Below are positions 53,191-62,984 of a stretch of 64,000 nt of DNA, in pieces. This DNA comes from Hyaloraphidium curvatum (lineage: Eukaryota; Monoblepharomycota; Hyaloraphidiomycetes; Hyaloraphidiales; Hyaloraphidiaceae). Under the pieces are notes generated by a model that saw only the letters and a program-made list of their open reading frames with translations, made no database searches and was not told the origin of the DNA. Each line of letters begins with the position of its first letter. Within the stretch, counting starts at the first letter, position 1. A program made the translations under genes and the position numbers. The stretch lies in assembly GCA_025558095.1 (NCBI GenBank), contig JAIVFI010000032.1, forward strand, positions 124,001 through 188,000, given 5' to 3'.

Positions 53191-56100
53191 TCACCACGAC
53201 CCCTTGAGCCACCCCTTCCCAATCTCCTCGATCGGACACGGCAGCCTCCTCCCCTCGGCCACCTCGGCCGCAACGGCCGCCGCCCGCTCCGCCATCCACC
53301 CCGCTGACCCGAGCCGGAACAGCTCGAAGGCGTTCATCAGCCCTTCGAGCCCCCTGGCGTGTACGCGCACGGCGGCGTCGAGATCGGCGTCGAAGCGCGG
53401 GGAGGATTGGCCGTTGGGCGCGAGGAGGTACAGCGCGAGGGTACGCAAGGGCGGGCGGAAACCCGACTCGGCGGCAAAGGCGTTGGGCGTACCGCGGGCC
53501 TTGGTCTAAAGGAAAAGAAAAAGGTCGGGCAAGAGATTGGCGGGCAGGCAAGGACGGGAAACAAACCTGCTTGGCAACCAGCAGCGTCACGAGCGCCATA
53601 GCCGCCTGGAACGCCGCCACCTGCCCGAACCCCACGACAGGCAGGCTGTGCCCGTCGGCAACGAACACGTCCGACCACAGCATGTTGGTGGTGATGTTGG
53701 CCGACCTGCCCGCGGCCTCGGCCATCTTGTCCGCATGCGCGGTGCCTGACCAGCGGGCCAGCGCCTCGGGGGTCGCGTCCGAAGCAGGCGCGGCGAGCAG
53801 CACCGTTGCCGCGTTGTGCAGCAGCAGCGCATTGGCGAAAATCTCGAGGGCCGACCGCGGCAGCGACGTCACAACGGAGCGGTAGTACTCGACCGTGGAC
53901 GGCTTGGAGTGCGGCCGCTCGAAGGCCCTTGAGATACCCGGCAACGCGCGCCGGAAGAGATCCAGGTCGTCGGCAAGAGCGCGCCGCCCCGGGTCGTCGT
54001 CCGACAGGGGGTCGATCCGGTACATGCGGCACGAGACGCGGTAGTTGATGACGCGCCCGAGGAGGGAAAAGCCGCGGAGGTAAAAGTCGGGGGCGATCGA
54101 CTCGAAGTCCGAGGTGTCGAGGCTCCCCAGGTCGTGCGACGAGCTGGACCCGTTCTGCGAGTTGGGCGAGCGCGGCGACGCCGCATCGACAGCGTCCTTC
54201 GCCAGGTGCGGCGGGTAGATGGAGCAGTCGGCGTCGTCGATGAAAGTCCGGCGGAACTCGAGAAAGGCCAGCACCCTGTCGGTCATGTACTGCGTCCACC
54301 ACAGCCTGCGGGTGAGGTTCATCCTGTCGGCGCTCACGCTGGCCCCCGCGCCGTCCATGAACAGGATGCCCGCGCCGATGTCCACCTCGGAGGTGATGAT
54401 CCTGCTCTCCTTGATGGTCTTCTCGACCACCTCGTCGGCAACGTTGGCCCTCCCCACGGGTTCCTTGTTCATCCCCATCCGCTTGGACATGCCCACGCAC
54501 ACCCGCAGGAGCGCGTGCACCTCCTTGGCGGCCAGGGGGAACGACAGCGGGGTCCAGTTGCTCCTGTCGCCGCCTTCGTCGGCGCCCAGGGGCTCCTGCT
54601 CGCCGTTGGGGTCGGCGGCCATCATGCAGAGCACGGTGGAGAAGAGAATGACGTGCACGAGGGACGGGAGGAAGGCGGGGAGGGTGACGTGGCGCACGAT
54701 GAGGCGCTTGCACGCCGAGAGGAGGGGGACGAGCACATGCGGGCCCGGGAAGCGGCGCGCGGGCACCGAGAGGTCGACAAAGTACTCCGAAAACTCCGAA
54801 TCGGCCTGCAGGCGGCCAAAGATCCACGCACGGAGGTGCCGCGGGATGCAGGGCACGATGTCGCGGATGAAGGCGCGCTTCAGGCCCTCCTCGGTCATGG
54901 CCTCCTGCTGCAGCTGCTGGAAAATGGCCTCCTGCTGCTGCTGCTGCTGGAGCTGCAGCACCTTCTGCACGTAATCGAGCAGCGAGTCCACGTCGGGGAC
55001 GGCCTCGGGCGCCGGTTGGAGGAGCTGCCGCTGGCTGGCCCGCGGGGCCTGCAGCCGAGGGTCCGCGGCCATATTGCCGACGACGCCGTACGATGCGCCG
55101 TCGGGGACGACCGATAAACGCGCAGCGTCCGTCCGCGGGCGCGACGGGGGGTTAGCCATGAGTGGATCAGGTAGGCGGGAGGAGGCCTCGATAGTCGGAG
55201 AGACGATGAGCGGAGCAGTGGCCGAGGCGAGCGCGGCCGCAAAAGGCGCTCTCTCTCGACCATAGGCCGATGACGCCGATGAAGCCGACGCTGTCGACGA
55301 AGACAAAGAGGGTGGGAAGGTCGCTGTCGCGGCGTTGGAGGGGTGGTTGGGGAAGAAGGCACCGAGCCGCTGAAGCGCGATCGCGGGGGTCATGGCCGGC
55401 TGCTTCCTGCCCTCGTACGACGCCGAGCTGTTTGTCGAGAAAGAACGGTCGGCCAAATCGAAGCCGGGGAACGGGAACGAGCCCGGCTGCGAGGGCGGCA
55501 GCGGCGGCCCGAGCCAGGGGGCCTGCATCGACGGCGACTGCTGCCGGCCCGCCTGTTGGGGCGGCGACGGCCGGCGCGGGGGCTCCTGCGGCGGCGACTG
55601 CTGACGTGCCTGCTTGGCAGGCTTTGCTGCAGCTTGCTTCTTCTTCTTCGGCGGCTGCGGATCGTCCGGCGAGCGCTGCGGCGGGGCGAACGGCACGCCG
55701 TCGGATGCCAATGCCTGGCGCACGGCCGTCGCGGTGCCGTCTTTCACGAGCTCATGCCACGGCGAATCGCGCACCAACTTCTTGCGGTTGACATCGTAGA
55801 TGCACTCGCTGGATATTGGAGAGAGTTTAGGGGGTGCGAAGAAGGGTGCGAAGTGCCACCCACCCGTTGCGCGCCCTGCAGGTGCCGCACACGGGCGTCT
55901 GGCCGTCGCACTTGCGCCGCCGCTTCGTGCAGAAGTTGCAGGCGCGCCGCAGCGGCGGGCCCTCGCCACGTGCGACCAGCTCGGCGGCCTTTGCGGCCTG
56001 CGGTGCGCGTGCCCCTTTGCCCCCCGCGCCGCCTCCGGCCCGCCCGCCGCCGGCCGCCGGCCGCCCGCCATCTGAGAGCTGCGCGCGCTGCGGCTCCGGC

Positions 56101-56339
56101 GGGGCGTAGTCGTAGTTGTCGCCGCGCGGGTCCGGGAAGCTGCCGAAGTCGTCCCCGTCGCCATCGTACAGCGGGCCGTTTGCCGACGCCAGAATCGCGT
56201 CCAGATCAAATGCGAGCGGTTCTTCAGCCCACGCCGAGCCTCCGGAGTCGCCCATCGTGGCGCCCGCCCCCGGCGCCGAGCTCCCTGAGTGCAGGGCGCT
56301 GGGATCGTCAGCCGCCAGCGCGGGTCCGCTCCCCAGCAT
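53191..56339 (-). CDS. Zn2Cys6 transcription factor with fungal-specific domain
   Basis: Three exons (56339-55864, 55808-53567, 53505-53191) give 1010 residues. The binuclear zinc cluster RRACNFCTKRRRKCDGQT, VCGTCRARNGEC (about residues 131-161) is complete only after removing the 55-bp intron, which supplies the sixth Cys. It is followed by a Lys-rich PPKKKKQAAAKPAK stretch, long Pro/Gln linkers with a QLQQQQQQEAIFQQLQQE run, and the fungal transcription factor middle region with MNLTRRLWWTQYMTDRVLAF and YLRGFSLLGRVINYRVSC. The C-terminal exon ends helical (LEGLMNAFELFRLGSAGW). Start: ATG at 56339 avoids overlap with the divergent kinase and sits about 50 bp past a TATATA on this strand; 56384 and 56255 are alternatives. 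Targets unknown. Confidence 0.88.
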
Positions 56340-56349
56340 CCCCCCCGAA

Positions 56350-57168
56350 ATGCTTCCCCGGGTCGGTGGCAAGCCACGGGCCATCAAGAATATATACGCG
56401 TCGCTCCCCGATGCTGCAAATGTTCTCGCTGCGCACCCGCCCCGGCCTGCAAACAGCGCCCAGGCCGCCTCCTTGGACGCGTTCAACCGTTCGATCGAAC
56501 GGCTGGCGACACGCCTGGCCGCCGACCCCGGAGCCCTCCGCCCGCCACCGGAACGCCGGCGCTTCCACTTCCTGGTGATCGAGGGCCTGGACGGCTCGGG
56601 CAAGAGCTCCGCGGCCGCCGCGCTCGCGGGGCTTCTCCCACCCCCGGTTGCGGCAACCCGGACGCCGCCAAAATCGTTGGCTTCCATTCGGCCCTTGTTT
56701 GACGCCGCTGAGGAGTCGGTGCAGCGGGCATTCTACGCCGCGGGCAACTACGTGGCCGCCGAAGAGATCCTATCGTCGCTGGACGCGCCCAACCCTCCCC
56801 GGACCGTCCTCTGCGACCGCTATTTCAACTCGACCGTCTCATGGACCGCTGCCTCCTCCGATCTCACCGCCGCGGACCTCGCCTCGCTCTCGATCCCCTT
56901 CCCTGCGGACCTGCTCCCTCCCGACCTCGTCCTTTTCCTTGACGTGCCCCAGGCGGAGCGATTACGCCGGACCGGGAAGCGCGCGGGGGAGGAAAACATC
57001 TCGTTCGAGGCCAAGCTGGAGGACGAGGCTTTCGGGAACAGGGTGAGGGAGGCGTTCGGCCGGGTGGAGGGGGTGCCGTTCGAAGCCGTGGACGGGAACC
57101 GGACGGTGGCCGAGATCGCGGAGGATATGGCACGGAGGGTGTTGCGGGTCGGCGATTCGGCGAATTGA
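56350..57168 (+). CDS. Thymidylate/UMP-CMP kinase 2-like (CMPK2-type) nucleotide kinase
   Basis: Single exon, 272 residues. The P-loop FLVIEGLDGSGKSS (about 74-87) is of the thymidylate-kinase type. Further family marks are LFDAAEESVQRAFYAAGNYV, the DRY-type motif TVLCDRYFNSTVSWT, LVLFLDVPQAERLRRTGKR and a C-terminal VDGNRTVAEIAEDMARRV. The helical segment RRAFYxxGNY before the DRY motif is closest to mitochondrial UMP-CMP kinase 2, which phosphorylates dUMP and dCMP. The N-terminal 70 residues may include a targeting sequence. The start at 56350 is the only ATG in frame before the P-loop, and lies 11 bp from the start of the divergent transcription factor. Confidence 0.8.
   Translation: MLPRVGGKPRAIKNIYASLPDAANVLAAHPPRPANSAQAASLDAFNRSIERLATRLAADPGALRPPPERRRFHFLVIEGLDGSGKSSAAAALAGLLPPPVAATRTPPKSLASIRPLFDAAEESVQRAFYAAGNYVAAEEILSSLDAPNPPRTVLCDRYFNSTVSWTAASSDLTAADLASLSIPFPADLLPPDLVLFLDVPQAERLRRTGKRAGEENISFEAKLEDEAFGNRVREAFGRVEGVPFEAVDGNRTVAEIAEDMARRVLRVGDSAN
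56391..56396 (-). promoter_or_regulatory. TATATA element near divergent starts
   Basis: TATATA in otherwise GC-rich DNA, 52 bp upstream of the proposed transcription factor ATG on the minus strand. The distance would suit a start site about 30 bp downstream. It lies within the first codons of the plus-strand kinase, so it cannot serve that gene unless the kinase starts elsewhere. Positional inference only. Confidence 0.3.
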
Positions 57169-57254
57169 GGTGTACCCGGGATCGCGGACGCGAATCGGAG
57201 CCACAGGTAAACAACCGCTCGGCGCGCCGCTGGCGTTCCCCCCTCTTTCCCGCC

Positions 57255-58833
57255 ATGCTCCCCCTCCTCCGGCCCCGACTACTCCTCCGACGCGCGCTCT
57301 CCCGCGCGCACTCCACCCTGCCCCTCACCATCGCCGAATCCCTGCTCCTCTCGCCCTCGCCCGCCCCAATCTCGGTCCAAGGCTGGGCTCGCTCCCTCCG
57401 CGCGCAGAAGTCCGTGTCCTTCCTGGAGCTCTCCGACGGCTCCTCCCTCGCGGCGCTGCAGTGCGTTCTGCCCGGGAGCGCGCACGTGCCGACGGGAGCG
57501 AGCGTGCGGGTGACGGGGAGGGTGGTGGAGAGCCGGGGGAGGGGGCAGGGGGTGGAGCTCAAGGCGGAGGGGTGGGAGATCCTCGGGGACTGCGATGCGG
57601 CGGTGGGTCGGTGTGCTGGCGGTGTTGGGGTGTCTTCTGACGGGGAATCGGAAGGTGTATCCGCTGGCAAAGGCAAAGATGGGGGCGGACCACCTGCGGG
57701 AGCACATGCACCTGCGGACGAGGACGCGGACGTTTGCTGCGGCGTGGAGGTTCCGAGATGCGGTGGTCAGAGCGATCCACCGCTACTTTGAGGTGGGCTG
57801 CCTCGTTGCGGTGCTTCCTAAGGCCGCGTTGCTGACGCTCGACGGACAGGACAACGGCTTCGTCCACATCCACGCCCCGCTTATCACCTCCCTCGACTGC
57901 GAAGGCGGTGGCGAGGTCTTTTCCGTCTCGCGGCCCCCCGCCCCTGGCCAGCCCCCGGACTTTTTCGGCGCCCCAGCGTACCTGACCGTCTCGGCGCAGC
58001 TGCATCTCGAGATGGCCTGCTGCGGCTCCCTGCCGCGGGTGTACGCACTGGGACCGGCGTTCAGGGCCGAACCGGCGCATACGGCGCGGCATCTGGCCGA
58101 ATTTTGGATGCTCGAGGCCGAGGTGGCCTTTGTTCGGGGCCTGGAGGATGTTTGCGTCGTGGCAGAGGGGGCGACGAGGGCGGCGGCGGCCGGCGCGCTG
58201 GAGCGGTGCTCGGGAGAACTGGAACATTTCGAGAGGATGGCGGAGGAGGGGAGTGGGAGCGGCAAAGGGTGGCTGACGGAGCTGGTACGGGGCCTTGCTG
58301 AGGGCCCTTACGCGCGGATGAGCTACACCGACGCCGTTGAGGTGCTCCGCGCGAGCGGACGGGACTTTTTTTTCCCCGTGGAGTGGGGCCGGGCGCTGCA
58401 GACGGAGCACGAAAAGTTCTTGGCCGAGGAGGTCTGCCGCGGTCCCGTTTTCGTGACAGACTACCCGATCGGCGTCAAGCCGTTCTATATGCGGGCCAAC
58501 GGGGACGCCGACGTCGCCGGCGCTACGGACGCCGAGCTGCTCGCGGGCAGGGTGACGGTGGCCTGCACGGACCTGCTGCTGCCGCGGATCGGCGAGCTTG
58601 TGGGGGGCAGCGTGCGCGAGGAGCGCGCGGATCGGCTCGAGCCGCGGATGCGGGCGGCAGGGCTTCTGGAGGGGGGCCAATACGATTGGTACCTGGACCT
58701 GCGGCGCTTCGGGACGGTGCCGCACGGCGGATTCGGGCTCGGCCTCGAGAGGCTCCTCATGTACCTGACCGGGACGCGGACGGCGCGGGATGTGGTACTC
58801 GCGCCGCGGTATGCGGGCAGCTGCAGGTACTAG
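57255..58833 (+). CDS. Asparaginyl-tRNA synthetase, probably mitochondrial
   Basis: Two exons (57255-57602, 57655-58833) give 508 residues. The N-terminus MLPLLRPRLLLRRALSRAHS is Arg/Leu-rich without acids, a mitochondrial targeting pattern. An OB-fold anticodon-binding domain follows (ISVQGWARSLRAQKSVSFLE, LSDGSSLAALQCVLP). Then come class II catalytic motifs: HLRTRTRTFAAAWRFRDAVV (motif 1), VYALGPAFRAEPAHTARHLAEFWMLE in two parts (motif 2, the Asn/Asp subclass signature), and GTVPHGGFGLGLERLL (motif 3). The 52-bp intron joins DCDAA to VYPLAKAKMG. AsnRS is preferred over AspRS by overall motif wording and the KPFYMR segment. Confidence 0.9.
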
Positions 58834-59355
58834 ATGATGGATTGAGTCCGGTGCGGCGGAGATCGATTGCCTGCGGCGGTCCCTCGATCCCCTGAGGGGA
58901 CGGGAAAAGAAGAGGGAGGGGGGGCGTGATGAAGCGGGCCGCACGCACAGCCGCCCGCGCTTCTCGAGCTCCAGATTCCGGCCTGAAAAAAGGCAACCAC
59001 CCGGCCAGGACGCCGAGCCGAGACGGCCCGCACCGCGCACGAGAGTCTTCCGCTACCGAACAACGCGGGCGGCGGGCGGCAGCGGCGGGGCGCGGCAGTT
59101 GAGCGAGGGATTCGGAAGGTGAGCTGCGCAAGCGGGATGGCCGGGCGGCGCGGGTGCGGCCGAGGGCGGGCCGGCACCGCGGATTCGGGCGGAATCCGAC
59201 TGATCGCGGCCGGCGGCGGTTTCATGCGCGGCGTCGAGCGGTTCTGACGCTTTGCTTCCCCCCTCCCCCTCCGGCCATCCGCACGGTTGCTTTGCCACAC
59301 GCAGGGGGTCGGGCGGCGGCGGCAGGAGCGGACGGGACAAATAGGCGGCGCGCAA
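58834..59355. other. Intergenic, no gene seen
   Basis: About 520 bp between AsnRS and the phosphatase gene, both plus-strand. The frames across it are Arg/Pro/Ala-biased shadows. CTTTGCTTCCCCCCTCCCCC (59249-59268) is a C/T tract of the type found before several starts here. An in-frame upstream ATG at 59287 would extend the phosphatase by 23 residues. Confidence 0.4.
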
Positions 59356-61554
59356 ATGATGCTGGGCGCGGTCGTGGACGGGTCCCGGGATGCGGCGGAC
59401 CCGCCGTCGATGGGGGATTCGGGCGACGGCAGCGAGGGCGCCACGGCGTTCCCCGACGACGCGCCGCTGGGCTGCAACTCCATCTCGGCGGACCAGCTGG
59501 TCGACCTTTTGCGCGGCCGTTTTTTCAACGTGCTGCTCGTGGATGCCACGGCTGAGCCGTCGGGCCAGGCGCCGGCGAGGTCCGCCATGGACGCCCCGGC
59601 ACCGGGCACCGTATCGGCGCAGCAGCCGCAGGCGCCGGATTCGTGGCTGGCATCATCCATGGACAGGTTCCACGACTATCCGCCGATCGTCGGGAGCCGC
59701 CGGTTCGCGAGCATCGCCAGGACGAGGGAGGCCGTGCGGCTGGTGCCGATGCGCAAGCTGGTCGAGACGGAGCGCCGCAGGAGCTCGGATGCGGATGCAC
59801 AGATGCCGATGGAGAGGGGCGTTCCGGATTCGGAGGTTGTAGTGCCTTCCGAGGGCGATGGGAGCGAGAGCGCGGCAAGCACCCCGTCGCGGACGAAGAA
59901 GAAAAGGGACTCGGGCGTCGATCTCAAGGAGGAAACCGAGTCTGGTGACGAGGAGACTTACGAGAACGACGACGAGGATCTGGAGGGCGTCCATATACGG
60001 CCGACTCCTGCGGATTTGGACGAAGGTATGCATTTTTTGTGGACGATTTAACCATTCTTTTTCTTATTTCCCGCTTCCCCATCCCAATCCAGACCTCTCA
60101 TCACCGAGAAGGCAAACTTCCAGGGGATCGCCGATGCAGTGCGTGGATCCCAGCGAATGGATCGTCCATCCGGAGGACCTCGAGGAGCTGGACCGGGCCG
60201 TGTACCAAGCCTCTTCCAACATCTCGGACCCGCACTGGCAGCGGCGGCTGCACGGGCTGACGGTCGTGATCGACGAGTTCGGCGCCGAGGGAGGTTTCGC
60301 GCACAGGCTCAGCGAGTCGCTGGCCCGAGAGATTGCGGACGAGTTCGACCCGAGCGCGGGCAGCCTCATTGGCCGAGACGACCGGCCAGGCGAGGAAGTC
60401 ACCTGTCCCCGCTGCTCCGAAAGGAGGCAGTTCGCCACGGAATGCATTTATGCGACCGAGGAAGACTGCAGGAAGGCGCCGCGCGACGAGGCTAGCGAGA
60501 CGGCGAGCGAGTCAGGCGACATGAGCCTGCCCCCGCCACCGCCCTCGGCCTTCCGATCCGCCGCCTCGTTCAGCATCGCGCAGTTCACCGCGGGACACCC
60601 CCTCACTCTGTACCTCTCTGGCGGCCTGCGCAACTTCAGGAAGCTCTACCCGCAGCTGTGCCTCGACTACCCCTGCCCGCGCATGGACGCCATCCGCAAC
60701 CACCAGGACCAGCTCGTCGACGCCGTGTGGTACGGCCGCATGCCGGGCGGGCACAGCAACGACCACCCGGTCGAGATTGTGCCGCACCTGTACCTCGGCT
60801 CCGCGCACGCGGCGCTGCCAGAGCACGTGGGGGGCTACTCGATCGGCATGGTCATCCGCCTGGGCGCCTTTTCGGCCGGCTCCAAGGTCGACGGCATCGA
60901 CTACATCGATCTGGAGATCGACGACGCCGTCGGAGTGCACATTGGAGGGCTGTTCGACAGTGTCTGCGAGATCATCGCAAACAGGGTATCTCGCGGAATC
61001 AACGGTGGGCAGAATGAACCAGCTACCTCTTGCACGTTGCTCACCGACCTTTTCCTTCAGTCCTCGTGCACTGCCATGCCGGTGTTTCGCGATCGGCGAC
61101 CATCGTCCTCGCCTACCTCCTCATGCAGTCGTCGGGCCGCTACGGCATCGGTCCCGTCTGCGAATGCCACCCCGAATCCGACCATGCCATCTTCAGGAGC
61201 CTGCGCTCTGCCTTTTACTACGTCTTTGTGCGGCGGCCGATCGTCAGGCCCAATGAGGGCTTCTGCAAGCAGCTCCAGTCCCTCGAGATGGCCCTCTTCG
61301 GCACGGGCGAGACGACGATGCCGCGCTGGTGGATGTTTGCGAGCTACCTCTACGGCACGGACTGGATCGAGTTCCAGCTGAGGATCGAGGAGGCGATGGA
61401 GGCGGAGCGGAGGATGCTCGACGGGTACGAATCCGGGAGCGACGGAACTTCGGTGGACTACCACATCTACGATTCCCACGCCGAGATGGACGGTCTCATC
61501 ACCCTGCGCAAACTGGAAGATGCAATCATGACGGACATTGACGAAGTTCGATAG
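59356..61554 (+). CDS. Dual-specificity protein phosphatase with long N-terminal extension
   Basis: Three exons (59356-60025, 60093-61004, 61061-61554) give 691 residues. The catalytic loop VLVHCHAGVSRSATIVLAYL (Cys about 532, Arg about 538) is formed by splicing GIN to VLVHCH. The preceding PHLYLGSAHAALPEHVGGYS is the usual DSP entry motif. The N-terminus has NSISADQLVDLLRG and FFNVLLVDATAE (about 42-66), resembling the beginning of a rhodanese/CDC25-like domain as in MAP-kinase phosphatases, then an acidic Glu/Asp linker. A middle region has a CPRCSERRQFATEC four-Cys-type cluster. Likely removes phosphate from MAP kinases or similar; the substrate is inference. The first intron's acceptor (60092) is the least sure splice. 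Confidence 0.82.
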
Positions 61555-61782
61555 CACGCAAAGTTTCTAAACCTTGGACTGTAGTGTACTCTGGACAACC
61601 CCACATGGCTCGGAATTGAGGAACGATTTGGCAATACCAAGAAAATTGTACAGTACGGCGGCGTGTATGGCTCTGCCCAAGGAGTGGCGATCCAACTTGG
61701 CCCACTCGGGCCCCAAGGACATCGCAAGGAATGACATCGCGAGGAATTTAGACCAGTGTATTATCGAGGAAAACGAAGCTGG

Positions 61783-62715
61783 TTACTGGAAGTTGGCCGT
61801 GATGGTCGAGCGGATCAAGTCCTCCGTCTGGGCGAGCCCGGTGCCGTACGCGACGAAGATGGCGACCAGGTAGAAGATGCCGGCCCCGGGCATGAACTCC
61901 GATGCGATGTAGCCGATCATCTGGCCGGCAAGATCAGAAAACGCTGCGATGGCAATTGCGATATAGCTTACCAGTTTGTTGATGCCAATGAGTCTCTGCT
62001 CCGACTCGAAGCGGCTCGCAACGCGTGCGGCGAAGGCCGTGAGGACTCCGTACGCCAGCAGGTTGTCCTTGATTGGGCGGGGGGCCACACGGCAGGTGAG
62101 GAACCTCTCGATTGCCGCAAAACTAAGGAAGAAGGCGATCGAGCCTGCGATGTTGCCCGGCAGGCGACGCAGCGCTTCGTGGTCGACCTTGCCCCGCCCG
62201 CGCGCCACGATGCCAATGACGGCTTGGATCAGGTAGAGCTGAACATAGAAGCGGGTGATACGCTTGGCCATGGTAGGCAGATCGGCGACGAGGGCCTTTG
62301 TGCATTCCCTGCAACGTGGGAACGATGAGAACGCGATTCCGACCCTCATGCCACCCAGAACGTACGGCTCGCCGGGGTGAATCTTGTCACAAGGGGTCTC
62401 CAAAGAATCTCCCTTCGCGTCAAACGTGTGCGTGGGGGCAATATGGTTCCCCAGCAACCTTCGGTCTGTGGGAGACGGTCCGGAAGGCAGTGAGCCGCGT
62501 GCACGAGAGACTGGGCCGCAACTCTACCGACAGCCGGGCGTAAAAGAGCGTCCATATCCCGTCAAGAGAATCGCCACGGTGCCAGCAAGGGCCGCGTGCA
62601 GCCTTCCAACGTTGGTCCTTTGTTGGACTTCCGGAGGAATCATGCGCAGGGCGTGAGAGATGGCGACCTGGACGGCCGCCAACTTCACGAGCTTGGAGAT
62701 ATCCCTGCCGCTCAT
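61783..62715 (-). CDS. Multi-span membrane protein, TMEM135/PMP24-like
   Basis: Two exons (62715-62532, 62465-61783) give 288 residues. The first encodes SKLVKLAAVQVAISHALRMI and VGRLHAALAGTVAILLTGYG. The second encodes ETPCDKIHPGEPYVLGGMRV, then YVQLYLIQAVIGIVARGRGK, NIAGSIAFFLSFAAIERFLTCR and a C-terminal helix pair (INKLVSYIAIAIAAFSDL, FYLVAIFVAYGTGL). The Cys-x-x-(I/L)HP pattern followed by paired hydrophobic helices recalls the N-terminal TMEM135/Tim17-like peroxisomal family. The donor GTCGGT is non-standard, chosen because it alone keeps frame. Family assignment is tentative; the membrane character is clear. Confidence 0.55.
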
Positions 62716-62984
62716 TTTCGCTCGCTCGACGCCGACGACGGGATGTAGTAGGCGATTGCGTTTTAGTGTATGCGCACAACGCGATCAATTGAGGCGAGCG
62801 CGGGCGATAGCGCGCCCGTGCTCGAAATGCTGACGCCGGAGTCTCATTCCAATGCATCAACCTATCCGGGCTCTGCCTGCTTGACGGATCGCTTATGATT
62901 GTGGGGTCGTATACATAGAGCATACTCATGTGGGTTTCCATGACAAAGCTGCAAACTCTTCCAAACAAATCCAACAACTCGAGA

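Noticed and set aside
60080-60140. Alternative reading LITEKANFQGIADAV after the first phosphatase intron
   Set aside because: Attractive locally, but its frame leads into Arg-rich nonsense. The chosen frame continues into the clearly coding region and makes the exon lengths sum to a multiple of three.
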